The notes under the pieces are model-generated. The model did no database searches, was not told the origin of the DNA, and saw nothing but the letters and a program-made list of their open reading frames with translations. Positions 1-7,310 of a stretch of DNA of 35,476 bases are shown here, one piece after another. Within the stretch, counting starts at the first letter, position 1. Each line of letters starts with the position of its first letter. Both the position numbers and the translations under genes were made by a program. Origin of the DNA: Thermoplasmata archaeon (GTDB lineage: Archaea; Thermoplasmatota; E2; DHVEG-1); assembly GCA_014894395.1 (NCBI GenBank), contig JADBLO010000107.1, positions 35,924 to 71,399 on the forward strand, in the 5' to 3' direction.

Positions 1-663
1 AGGCGAGTCCGGCTGGTCCGTACTATTGGGGTGCTAGTGTGACTATTTGGGCGAACGTTAGTACTGGGAGTACTTTTGCTGGTTTCACTGGAGGTTTGAC
101 TGGGACGACTACGCCTCAGACTCTTGTCATGAATGGACCTAAGTCTGTGGATGCGGCTTTCACATTGAATGGGCCATATTCTTTGACTCTTACTACAAGT
201 GGTACTGGTAGTGGTACGATTCAGGCGAGTCCGGCTGGTCCGTACTATTGGGGTGCTAGTGTGACTATTTGGGCGAATGCGAGTACTGGGAGCACTTTCA
301 CTGGTTTCACTGGAGATCTGACTGGGACGACTACTCCGCAAACTCTTATCATAAATGGACCTAAGTCCGTCGATGCTCAATTTACACTGCAGGCTGGTTA
401 TACACTGGGGCTAAGTACGAGTGGAACTGGGAGTGGTACAATTCAAGCCAGTCCTGGACCATACTACTATGGAACGATTGTAACAATCTGGGCGAATGCG
501 AGTATTGGGAGTACCTTTACGGGTTTCTCTGGAGATCTCACTGGGACGACTACTCCGCAAACTCTTATCATGAATGAGTCTAAGCATGTGGATGCTCAAT
601 TTACATTACAAGGTGGTTTTACGCTGACAATCACGATCCAGGGTTCTGGTTCTGTCGTGAAGG
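1..663 (+). repeat. 222-bp in-frame tandem coding repeats
   Basis: A block starting aggcgagtccggctggtc at position 1 recurs at 223 with almost no change over its first 50 nt, and in a slightly diverged form at 445. The period is 222 bp (74 codons). The third unit is about 219 bp because PAGP has become PGP. The array continues upstream of the window. A fourth, strongly diverged unit follows from about 640. Confidence 0.85.
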
Positions 664-1235
664 TTCCGGATCAAGAGAGTTATACATATGGTCAGGTGGT
701 TCAACTTACTGCGAATCCAGCGGCTGATTGGGTGTTTAATCATTGGGCTGGTGATCTTTCTGGGTCTACGAATCCTACGACGATTACAATGACGGGAAAC
801 AAGGCGGTTACTGCAAACTTTACTCTAGCGGGAGATGATACAATACCCCCTGTTGTTGAAATAATAAAACCTATAAACGCAATTTACATCTTTAATAAGC
901 CAATTCTTCCCTTTAGAATGCCCGTCGTCGTTCAGTTGATAACCATCGAAGTGAATGCATCAGACAATCAATCAGGCATAGATCGAGTAGAATTCTACAT
1001 CGATGGAGTATTAAAAGGCAATGATTCCTCAGCACCATATTCATATGACTGGAACGAGATCCGCTCTGGAAAACGTACCATAAAAGTGACTGCCTACGAT
1101 AACGCGGGAAACATTGCAAGCGCCGAAATCCTCGTATTCAAATGGAGATTCCATCCGATCCTTATCATACCTATCCTCTTACTTGGTATGTTATGGGCAA
1201 GATACGGTAAAGATTCAGGCTGGACTGCGAAGTAG
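1..1235 (+). CDS. Repeat-rich cell-surface protein, 5' truncated by window edge
   Basis: The reading frame is already open at position 3, so the start lies upstream of the window. The visible ~411 residues hold three near-identical ~74-residue repeats (GSGTIQASP...YYWGASVTIWANAS...FTGFTGDLTGTT pattern). A more divergent fourth repeat follows (NHWAGDLSG...MTGNKAVTANF), of the type called divergent InlB B-repeat. Next comes an Ig-like domain of the Big_9 kind (VEVNASDNQSGIDRVEFYIDG ... YDNAGN). The C-terminus has one hydrophobic segment (HPILIIPILLLGMLWARYG) followed by a short basic tail, consistent with anchoring in the membrane with the repeats outside. The function is probably adhesion or cell-envelope structure; this is inference from architecture. 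The DNA of the repeats is highly conserved, which suggests recent amplification. Confidence 0.8.
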   Translation, partial: ASPAGPYYWGASVTIWANVSTGSTFAGFTGGLTGTTTPQTLVMNGPKSVDAAFTLNGPYSLTLTTSGTGSGTIQASPAGPYYWGASVTIWANASTGSTFTGFTGDLTGTTTPQTLIINGPKSVDAQFTLQAGYTLGLSTSGTGSGTIQASPGPYYYGTIVTIWANASIGSTFTGFSGDLTGTTTPQTLIMNESKHVDAQFTLQGGFTLTITIQGSGSVVKVPDQESYTYGQVVQLTANPAADWVFNHWAGDLSGSTNPTTITMTGNKAVTANFTLAGDDTIPPVVEIIKPINAIYIFNKPILPFRMPVVVQLITIEVNASDNQSGIDRVEFYIDGVLKGNDSSAPYSYDWNEIRSGKRTIKVTAYDNAGNIASAEILVFKWRFHPILIIPILLLGMLWARYGKDSGWTAK

Positions 1236-1421
1236 GGAGACTACTTACTCCCTTTCTATTTATCCATACAATTGATTAATAACCAATCGATAATTTTCTC
1301 CACCTTTGTTAACAAATACAATACATATTCCTCTATACATAAAAAACAATAGATAGAGAATTGAAAATTCTAAAACCAGATTTATTTCACCTCTGACAAA
1401 CCATTTCACCCTTTCCATATC

Positions 1422-1432
1422 CTTTAAATATC
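1422..1432 (+). promoter_or_regulatory. TATA box of rps8e
   Basis: CTTTAAATATC is centred about 27 nt upstream of the rps8e ATG, the usual archaeal spacing for a leaderless or nearly leaderless transcript. No Shine-Dalgarno sequence precedes the ATG, which agrees with leaderless translation. Confidence 0.55.
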
Positions 1433-1453
1433 CCTTCTCCATTCGGAATTCTC

Positions 1454-1837
1454 ATGGCAGTATGGCACGGAAACTCAAAAAGAAGTAAAACCGGACGACG
1501 CATCCGATACGCACGAAACAAGAAACGATTCGAGATAGGACGAGAACTCCACCTCACCACCATCGGGACAATGAAACGAAAACCGATCCGAACCAGAGGA
1601 AACAACAAAAAATCCCGAATTCTCACCGCAGATACCGCATACGTTATCGACCCAAAAACCAATAAAACCACAAAAACAGAAATCGTCACCGTCGTCGAAA
1701 ACTCAGCTAACGTCCACTACGTCCGACGAAACATCATGAATAAAGGAGCGATTATCAACACAAAAATCGGCAAAGCAAAAATAACCTCCAGGCCTGGACA
1801 AAGTGGCGTCATCAACGCAGTCTTACTCACTAAATAA
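1454..1837 (+). CDS. rps8e: 30S ribosomal protein eS8
   Basis: The 127-residue basic protein matches the archaeal eS8 family in length and pattern. The N-terminus reads MAVWHGNSKRSKTGRRIRYA, close to the family's W-x-G-x-S-(R/K)-x-K-x-TGGR start. It continues through KKRFEIGRE and a glycine-asparagine turn (RGNNKKSR) to the conserved end NKGAIINTKIGKAKITSRPGQSGVINAVL. It is a component of the small ribosomal subunit. The SRP19 gene follows after 17 nt, and the two are probably cotranscribed. The start is set by the upstream TATA box. Confidence 0.95.
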   Translation: MAVWHGNSKRSKTGRRIRYARNKKRFEIGRELHLTTIGTMKRKPIRTRGNNKKSRILTADTAYVIDPKTNKTTKTEIVTVVENSANVHYVRRNIMNKGAIINTKIGKAKITSRPGQSGVINAVLLTK

Positions 1838-1854
1838 AACCGTCGTGATTACCA

Positions 1855-2130
1855 ATGGTCTCCAGAGATGAAAACAAATATGTGATATACCCTCTGTATT
1901 TTGATAGCGCGGTTTCTCGATTGAATGGACGAAAGGTCGCAAAGAAACACGCGGTCGAAAAACCATCTTTAGAAAACATCGCAAAAGCAGCAAAATCCCT
2001 CGGATTAAACCCCATTTTAGAAAAAGACGGGATTCATCCGTCCACACCCTGGAAAAAAGAAGGGCGAATCCTCGTGGAAAAAAAAGGACCAAAAACCAAA
2101 CTTCTCATACAGCTCGCAAACCGACTCTAA
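1855..2130 (+). CDS. srp19: Signal recognition particle subunit SRP19
   Basis: The 91-residue protein has the SRP19 fold signature: a start VIYPLYFDSAVSRLNGRKV, then PSLENIAKAAKSLGLNP, and a basic C-terminal part with GRILVEKKGPKTKLL. SRP19 binds the two distal helical tips of 7S RNA and prepares it for SRP54 in cotranslational membrane targeting. The length is normal for archaea. It lies 17 nt downstream of rps8e and upstream of psmA, which has its own TATA box, so it probably shares the ribosomal protein promoter. Confidence 0.93.
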   Translation: MVSRDENKYVIYPLYFDSAVSRLNGRKVAKKHAVEKPSLENIAKAAKSLGLNPILEKDGIHPSTPWKKEGRILVEKKGPKTKLLIQLANRL

Positions 2131-2139
2131 GGTCAGAAA

Positions 2140-2151
2140 GTATATAATATA
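2140..2151 (+). promoter_or_regulatory. TATA box of psmA
   Basis: GTATATAATATA lies 39-50 nt upstream of the psmA ATG. A Shine-Dalgarno-like GGAG lies 7 nt before the ATG, so this gene is likely to have a short leader, unlike rps8e. Confidence 0.5.
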
Positions 2152-2189
2152 AACATTACATTCTGGTTCAACTCTCTTGGAGCCGGATT

Positions 2190-2918
2190 ATGGAACAATC
2201 AGGACAACAGTACGACGAAGCAAGTACGATTTTTTCTCCTGATGGAAGGCTTTATCAGGTTGAATATGCCCGGGAAGCCGTAAAAAAAGGCTCTACTACC
2301 ATGGGATTCAAATGGAAAGATGGAGTTCTTCTTCTTGCACACAAGCCAGAAACCAGCCGGCTTGTCAACTTACGATCTCTTGAAAAGATCTATCAGATTG
2401 ACGACCATATCGCCTGCGCAGCAACAGGTCTTGTTGCGGATGGACGACACCTCGTCGAAATCGCACGTGAAGAAGCACAATGGAACAAGGTCCGCTACGA
2501 CGAACCAATCTCTGTCAAAGATCTCGTAAATCTCCTCTGCGAATACGAACACATGTATACCCGGTTTGATGGCGTAAGACCTTTCGGTGTGGTGTTACTC
2601 ATCGGTGGTATCGATGACACAGGCAAGCACTTATTTTCAACGGATCCCTCTGGTGCTTATCTTGGATATAAGGCGGTTTGCGAGGGCAAAAAAAGCAATG
2701 ACGCTATGACCCAGTTCACGAAAAACTACGCCTCAGATATTTCATTAAATCAGGCACTTGAACTCGGGTTTCAAACACTGAAGAAAATAACCAAACAGAA
2801 ATTCAACACAGAGATGGTCGAGGCAGCAGTTATTGACCAAAAAGACGGGTTTCATAAATTATCATCAGAAACACTCAAACGATTAGCAGAAAAACAATCC
2901 CCTAATGAAAAAGAATAA
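2190..2918 (+). CDS. psmA: 20S proteasome alpha subunit
   Basis: The 242-residue protein forms the outer heptameric rings of the 20S proteasome, which gate substrate entry. The N-terminal gate is intact: YDEASTIFSPDGRLYQVEYA places Tyr8, Asp9, Pro17 and Tyr26 at the positions known from the Thermoplasma alpha subunit. The rest follows the family (AVKKGSTTMGFK, CAATGLVADGRHLV, RPFGVVLLIGG, DPSGAYLGYKA). As expected for an alpha subunit, there is no processed N-terminal threonine. GGAG 7 nt upstream supports the start. The beta subunit is not in this window. The next gene converges from the other strand. Confidence 0.96.
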   Translation: MEQSGQQYDEASTIFSPDGRLYQVEYAREAVKKGSTTMGFKWKDGVLLLAHKPETSRLVNLRSLEKIYQIDDHIACAATGLVADGRHLVEIAREEAQWNKVRYDEPISVKDLVNLLCEYEHMYTRFDGVRPFGVVLLIGGIDDTGKHLFSTDPSGAYLGYKAVCEGKKSNDAMTQFTKNYASDISLNQALELGFQTLKKITKQKFNTEMVEAAVIDQKDGFHKLSSETLKRLAEKQSPNEKE

Positions 2919-2942
2919 ATTGTTACCAGTTCTTTTTTCTTA

Positions 2943-3524
2943 TTATTTACCTTTTCGATGCCATTGTAACAATCTATGTTGATGATATGGAAACATAGCT
3001 TCTCCCACCGATCGAACGTCCTCCACTGAATAAAACGCATGCGGATGAATCTTATGGATTCGATCCAAGATATCATGCAGATCCTCTCGCCGGATCACCG
3101 CGAAGATAATCTTCACAGGTCCTTTCACGCCTTCTGCGTCATGCGTAGTAACCCCGTACTCCGCTGCTTGGAGTGATTTGATAAGTTCAGAGGCATCATG
3201 TTTGCAGATCACACGAACCATGACCATGCCAATTGACAGCTTCTCCTCAATTAACATGCCAAAAAAAGCGCCCAATGCAAACCCACTTGCGTACGCGAGG
3301 GAGCAGACAAGATTGTTCAGGTTCTGCATGATTTGTCCGATGGCAAGCAACCAGATGTTGATTTCAACGAACCCTACGATCGGTGCAATATATTTCAGTC
3401 CATGAGACACAAAAATTATCCGTAACGTCCCAAGGCTTACGTCCATTAAACGTGCGACGAAAATCAATATGGGAAGAATAACCCATTTGAAGAGGTCTGA
3501 ATTATAAAACGATAGTGCATCCAA
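2943..3524 (-). CDS. UPF0316 / DUF2179 membrane protein
   Basis: The 193-residue protein has three predicted membrane segments in the N-terminal half (about residues 12-30, 45-63 and 70-88). They contain the family-typical MDVSLGTLRIIFVSHG and the stretch YASGFALGAFFGMLIEEKLSIG. A soluble DUF2179 domain follows, with two halves recognisable by VRVICKHDASELIKSLQAAEYGVT and VKIIFAVIRREDLHDILDRI. The function is unknown; the family is widespread in bacteria and archaea. It converges on psmA with a 24-nt gap. An AGGAG sequence precedes the ATG but at a long 14-nt spacing, so the exact start is less certain. Confidence 0.85.
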   Translation of the reverse strand: MDALSFYNSDLFKWVILPILIFVARLMDVSLGTLRIIFVSHGLKYIAPIVGFVEINIWLLAIGQIMQNLNNLVCSLAYASGFALGAFFGMLIEEKLSIGMVMVRVICKHDASELIKSLQAAEYGVTTHDAEGVKGPVKIIFAVIRREDLHDILDRIHKIHPHAFYSVEDVRSVGEAMFPYHQHRLLQWHRKGK

Positions 3525-3644
3525 GTTTTTTTTCTCCTAGTTCACCTGATCAAAGCGATTTCATGTATCGTTTATCTTCATATAAATCTTTATTTTTTCT
3601 TCTTTTGTCGTATGCTTCGAGGGAGGCAATGTTGGATAGAAAAA

Positions 3645-3656
3645 TCAATATAAATC
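3645..3656 (+). promoter_or_regulatory. TATA box of the small zinc ribbon gene
   Basis: TCAATATAAATC lies about 41-52 nt upstream of the ATG at 3697. A similar box on the minus strand near 3577-3590 could serve the divergent UPF0316 gene. Confidence 0.4.
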
Positions 3657-3696
3657 TTTTTTGATATCTATTCTCACGACACCTGGTCGATAGACT

Positions 3697-3984
3697 ATGA
3701 AAAAGAAGGTAAAGACGACCGTAAAAAAAAGGCCTATTATATCGACGGAAAAGAGAGAGAAGAAAGATATCCATACGACGGTACAGAAGGTTATAGTTGG
3801 TGAGGATGAGTTTTGCCCTACGTGTATGGAATGGCGGGCGTATGACGAGGCAACTGGAAAATGTACGGTCTGTGGACGTCAAATAAAAAAAGCGGGTGCT
3901 CGTTCTCACACGATTAGTGAAGAATATGATCTTAAAGATTTTACGATTGAGCAAGACGAACAGCAGGAAACACCTGAAAATTAA
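3697..3984 (+). CDS. Small zinc ribbon protein, function unknown
   Basis: This is a 95-residue protein with a strongly basic N-terminus (KKKVKTTVKKRP), a single zinc ribbon made by Cys40-x2-Cys43 and Cys56-x2-Cys59, and an acidic C-terminal tail (EEYDLKDF...EQDEQQETPEN). The basic tail plus ribbon suggests binding to nucleic acid or to a transcription or translation complex; that is inference. I do not recognise a named family. A TATA box lies upstream. It is the last housekeeping-type gene before the AT-rich recombinase island. Confidence 0.7.
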   Translation: MKKKVKTTVKKRPIISTEKREKKDIHTTVQKVIVGEDEFCPTCMEWRAYDEATGKCTVCGRQIKKAGARSHTISEEYDLKDFTIEQDEQQETPEN

Positions 3985-4205
3985 ATAAAATAGTTTATAT
4001 TGTAAATATTGTAAATATATTAGATTAACTTGTTAATCTCAAACATTAACATTAACTATTCTTGTTAACATGCAGCAAAGTAGCTTATTATAAAAAGCTA
4101 GAGTTTATCTAGCATACAGCAAGCTTGTTAAATTTTGATAGATAATATTTAGCATGGTAAGCATCACAAAATCTTTATAAATTCACAACCGCTAGCAAAT
4201 GTTGG
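3985..4205. other. AT-rich leader of recombinase island with inverted repeats
   Basis: This gene-free stretch is clearly more AT-rich than the DNA to its left. It holds a perfect inverted repeat GATTAAC-TT-GTTAATC at 4023-4038, then TAGCTT...AAGCTA arms at 4081-4086 and 4095-4100. CTAGCATA at 4109-4116 recurs inverted (TATGCTAG) at 5989 and 6023, on the far side of the recombinase genes. These could be recombinase or regulator binding sites, but in AT-rich DNA short repeats also arise by chance. Confidence 0.4.
4173..4182 (+). promoter_or_regulatory. TATA box of first serine recombinase
   Basis: CTTTATAAAT is centred about 28 nt upstream of the ATG at 4206, which fits a leaderless transcript. 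No Shine-Dalgarno sequence is seen. Confidence 0.5.
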
Positions 4206-5060
4206 ATGGATGCACAAGCGATACGCGCAGCAATTTATACCAGAGTATCTACTGAGGAGCAGGCAAAAGAGGGATTTTCACTCGATGCACAACTCGACAA
4301 ACTCAGGTCCTATTGTAAAGCACGGGATTGGATAGTTGCAGGTGAATATGTCGACGATGGATACTCCGGTAGAAAAACAAAACGACCCGCTTATATGAAA
4401 ATGCTTGAAGAGATAGACAAATGGGATGCACTTCTCGTCATCAAGATGGACAGAATACACAGGAACCAGAAAAATTTCATGTTCATGATGGAGCATCTCA
4501 ATAAAAACAAAAAAGAATTTGTCTCCATGAGTGAATCGTTTGATACTTCAACTGCGATAGGACGTTTTGTGATGAATATCATTCAAGGGATTGCTCAATT
4601 AGAATCCGAACAAATCGGCGAACGCGTGTACATTGGCATGGAACAAAAAGCAAAAATGAATGGTGGCGTGCTAGGTTTTAACATACCATACGGTTATGAT
4701 TATACGGACGGAAAATTAAACGTCAACCAGACAGAAGCACTGGTGATTAAGAATATTTACTCCTGGTATTTAGATCGCAAGAGCATGGGTGAAATAGTGA
4801 CAATGCTCAACGATGCAAAAGTTCCTACGAAAAACCAGGGGTTGTGGGCCAAAAAGATGGTTTCTACGATATTAAAAAATCCGATCTACTGTGGATATCT
4901 CCATTGGGAAAAATATGTGAACAAGAGCGATCACGAACCAATCATTCCCGTGCAATCCTTTAACACTGTTCAAGGATTCATCGCGGATCAAGGCGGGAAG
5001 CCCGCAGATTTTTTGGCTGAAGAGACCTCAAATCAGTTACTATCGGTCTACCGAAGGTAA
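4206..5060 (+). CDS. Serine recombinase (resolvase/integrase), short form
   Basis: The 284-residue protein has an N-terminal resolvase catalytic domain. The nucleophile is Ser15 in YTRVST, with Arg13 beside it and the catalytic triad-like Asp82-Arg83-x2-Arg86 in KMDRIHRN. SFDTSTAIGRFVMNIIQGIAQLE and the long E helix follow. Then comes a Recombinase domain (GFNIPYGYDY ... EIVTMLNDAKVPTKN ... VSTILKNPIYCGYLHW). The protein stops soon after this, at VYRR. It lacks the zinc beta-ribbon and coiled coil of full large serine integrases (usually 450 residues or more). All catalytic residues are present, so the chemistry could be intact. It is followed after 72 nt by a second, different serine recombinase. 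Confidence 0.9.
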   Translation: MDAQAIRAAIYTRVSTEEQAKEGFSLDAQLDKLRSYCKARDWIVAGEYVDDGYSGRKTKRPAYMKMLEEIDKWDALLVIKMDRIHRNQKNFMFMMEHLNKNKKEFVSMSESFDTSTAIGRFVMNIIQGIAQLESEQIGERVYIGMEQKAKMNGGVLGFNIPYGYDYTDGKLNVNQTEALVIKNIYSWYLDRKSMGEIVTMLNDAKVPTKNQGLWAKKMVSTILKNPIYCGYLHWEKYVNKSDHEPIIPVQSFNTVQGFIADQGGKPADFLAEETSNQLLSVYRR

Positions 5061-5132
5061 CTTTCCTAAGGCATAAAATATAAGTAATGTTTATCATATA
5101 TCTGGTCTTGTCATATATGAGAGGTAAATTAG

Positions 5133-5873
5133 ATGTCTAAATATAGAGCGGCTTTTTACATTCGAGTAAGCACAGGAGAACAGACAAAAGGATACAGCCT
5201 AGAAGGACAAAAAGACATCCTCAATGCATGGGCTATGGAGATGGAATGGAAGTGGGTAAAAACATATTATGATGAGGCTAGTGCAAAAGATACGAAACGG
5301 AAGAAATTCCAGGAGATGATCACCGATGCGAAAAATGGCCTTTTTGATGGGATATGCATCGTCGATAGTGATAGATTCAGTAGATCCACAAAAGATTTGT
5401 TAACAGTTATGGATGATCTCCTTGCATATTCAGTAAAATTGCATATTCATAACCTACAACATATTGATATTTATAGTGAACAAGGGAGATTTACACTTAC
5501 GAATCTAGCTGCATTCAGCGAATTTTTTAGAGGGCAGCTGGCTACTAAGATTCGTGCAGGTGTAAAACAGAAGATGAAAAAGGAATGGTTTGGACAAGCA
5601 CCATATGGGTACTCCATTGTATCTGATGCCGAAGGCAGTAGGAAAAAAAACACTCATCTTGTGGTAAATCCAACTGAACAGGAAGTTCTTACGCAAATGA
5701 GAACATTGAAAAATCAAGATAAGAGTTATAGCGAAATCGCTGCTATTCTCAATAAAAATTCGGTACCTACAAGGTTACAAAGAAATGGGAATACCTGCAG
5801 CTGGCATGCATGTACGGTCAGGAATATTCTTACGAGGCCACAGGTAGACCTCAAGAAAAAGAAAGAACTTTGA
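5133..5873 (+). CDS. Second serine recombinase, short form
   Basis: The 246-residue protein has Ser13 as nucleophile in YIRVST, Arg11, and Asp80-Arg81-x2-Arg84 in DSDRFSRS. A shortened E-helix region (GRFTLTNLAAFSEFFRGQLATKIRAGVKQKM) leads into a compact Recombinase domain (APYGYSIV ... YSEIAAILNKNSVPTR ... TVRNILTRPQVDLK). It ends there in a lysine-rich tail without a zinc ribbon. It differs too much from the protein encoded just upstream to be a recent duplicate. GAGGT 8 nt upstream of the ATG is a good Shine-Dalgarno sequence. Tandem, non-identical serine recombinases recall the CcrA/CcrB pair, but these are much shorter. Confidence 0.9.
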   Translation: MSKYRAAFYIRVSTGEQTKGYSLEGQKDILNAWAMEMEWKWVKTYYDEASAKDTKRKKFQEMITDAKNGLFDGICIVDSDRFSRSTKDLLTVMDDLLAYSVKLHIHNLQHIDIYSEQGRFTLTNLAAFSEFFRGQLATKIRAGVKQKMKKEWFGQAPYGYSIVSDAEGSRKKNTHLVVNPTEQEVLTQMRTLKNQDKSYSEIAAILNKNSVPTRLQRNGNTCSWHACTVRNILTRPQVDLKKKKEL

Positions 5874-6518
5874 CTTTTTTAATAGTATAGAGAAAACGTC
5901 TTCTAAAGGGCCAACACATAAATCAAATATTCAGAAGTAGATCCGCATAGCATTTTTTTTCTTTGAACTCTACAGCCAATTAAAGTTATATGCTAGAAAT
6001 TATCAATCACACTATGATGGCATATGCTAGTCTTTCTCAATCATATTGCATGATATTGTATAGCAAATTATAATGATAATTGCTAACACGAAAAAATAAA
6101 GTTAAACTTAGATATTAACTAATTAATCATATTTAGCTACAAACATAATTAAATAATGGTTTAATGTAAATTTTTCAATATTTTTATTATTCGGTGATCA
6201 CAATAGTAATCGAACGAAATTTTACCAAAAAATCATGTCAAAGATTAGCACAAAAACACACAACAAAACACAAATTTAAGTACAAAAATTAATTAGTTTA
6301 TAAAATAACGTAATATACTAAAAAAATTATGATTCCTACTTAATTAATTCAAAAAATTTAGAATTAAATAATAAAATCAAAAAAACATAGCCAACTTTTC
6401 AAACCGAAGAGATGAACTTATGTAAAATACCATTCTTTTTAATGCTCATTATTCTTTAAAAAAAGGTGCTCTTGTCATTTCAACGAAATATCTAAATACA
6501 AGTCGTTAAATATAAATA
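5874..6518. other. AT-rich gene-free stretch after the recombinases
   Basis: About 645 nt with no plausible gene on either strand and a very high A+T content. ATATGCTAG occurs twice as a direct repeat (5988-5996 and 6022-6030), and its inverse occurs left of the recombinases. Several short TTAATTAA-like palindromic patches are present. The last 30 nt carry two TATA-like boxes (6486-6499 and 6506-6518) for the exported protein gene that follows. It may hold an attachment site or the end of the inserted element; I could not define a boundary. Confidence 0.4.
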
Positions 6519-7259
6519 ATGATTATTATGAAAAATATGGGAAAAATTATTTGTTTGACTGTGCTTCTTGTTGCAGGTCTAATGGTCACACCAGCAATCG
6601 GAAGCATGAGTAAAACTGGTCACAGAAACATCACAACACAGTACGTAACCACTGAGTCGGTAACACTTGATTTTGTAGATTGTACTGGTGCTGTTCCAGT
6701 AAAAAAAGAAATCACTATCTCTAAAGCAGAATGGATTTCGGTTTGTAATGAACTGCAAGAAATTTCTACCCCTGGAGCATCAATGAAAGAAACCCTATCT
6801 GTTCAACTCACAGTTTTTCAAAAACATCATCTTGTCTCTCAGGAAATAAACTTTGATTCTCTTCTCGCTAAATTCAATGAGAAAACAAATACCGGAAAAA
6901 TCAAATCTCTTCAAGAACGGATACACGCCGCGCCACTTATTAATAATTCACTCTTCAGTGTAATGAGTGCGATAACGTACACATTAGAAAATGGGACGAC
7001 CGTTGTTTTAGGATTAAACTCCTTCGTAAACTATATTGGTTTTGATATTATCAGTTTCCATAAGGGATATGCAACGAGCGGAATCCAGACAAACGGGTTG
7101 ATTTCACGATCTGTACCTCCTGGAACATATGTTGGTGTAATGTTCGGTTTCTTCGGGTACTGGTTTGGAGTAAAAACATCGACTGGTGTCTATTCAAGTG
7201 TGACTGTTGCAGGATTAACCATTATTACTTTCTGGTTACCGATTGCATCAGCCTCTTAA
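6519..7259 (+). CDS. Exported protein of unknown function
   Basis: This is a 246-residue protein with a signal peptide: a basic start, the hydrophobic core IICLTVLLVAGLMVTPAIG, and probable cleavage near residue 28. The mature part begins with a beta-rich segment (VTLDFVDCTGAVPVKKEITI, then a WISVCNELQEI helix). A middle charged region follows, then a glycine-rich, hydrophobic C-terminal third (VVLGLNSFVNYIGF ... TVAGLTIITFWLPIASAS) that could insert in or lie on a membrane. Three ATGs (6519, 6528, 6537) compete as start, and the TATA spacing does not decide between them. No family is recognised with confidence. It lies next to the recombinase island and may be its cargo or a host gene. Confidence 0.65.
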   Translation: MIIMKNMGKIICLTVLLVAGLMVTPAIGSMSKTGHRNITTQYVTTESVTLDFVDCTGAVPVKKEITISKAEWISVCNELQEISTPGASMKETLSVQLTVFQKHHLVSQEINFDSLLAKFNEKTNTGKIKSLQERIHAAPLINNSLFSVMSAITYTLENGTTVVLGLNSFVNYIGFDIISFHKGYATSGIQTNGLISRSVPPGTYVGVMFGFFGYWFGVKTSTGVYSSVTVAGLTIITFWLPIASAS

Positions 7260-7281
7260 AAAAACATCACAGATCGCTCAA

Positions 7282-7310
7282 GGACTACAACGCTTAAAAA
7301 GTTGTAGTCC
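7282..7310. terminator. Bidirectional hairpin terminator
   Basis: GGACTACAAC and GTTGTAGTCC form a perfect 10-bp stem with a 9-nt loop, located between the convergent genes ending at 7259 and 7294. The right arm and loop include the stop codon and last codons of the minus-strand gene. A T-rich tract follows on the plus strand at 7316-7325. Confidence 0.6.

Noticed and set aside
1-663. CRISPR-like periodicity
   Set aside because: The period is 222 bp, in frame and coding on both repeat and spacer parts.
4206-5873. IS607-type transposon (serine transposase plus TnpB)
   Set aside because: IS607 transposases have the helix-turn-helix domain before the catalytic domain and are followed by tnpB. 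Here the catalytic domain is N-terminal and no TnpB is present.
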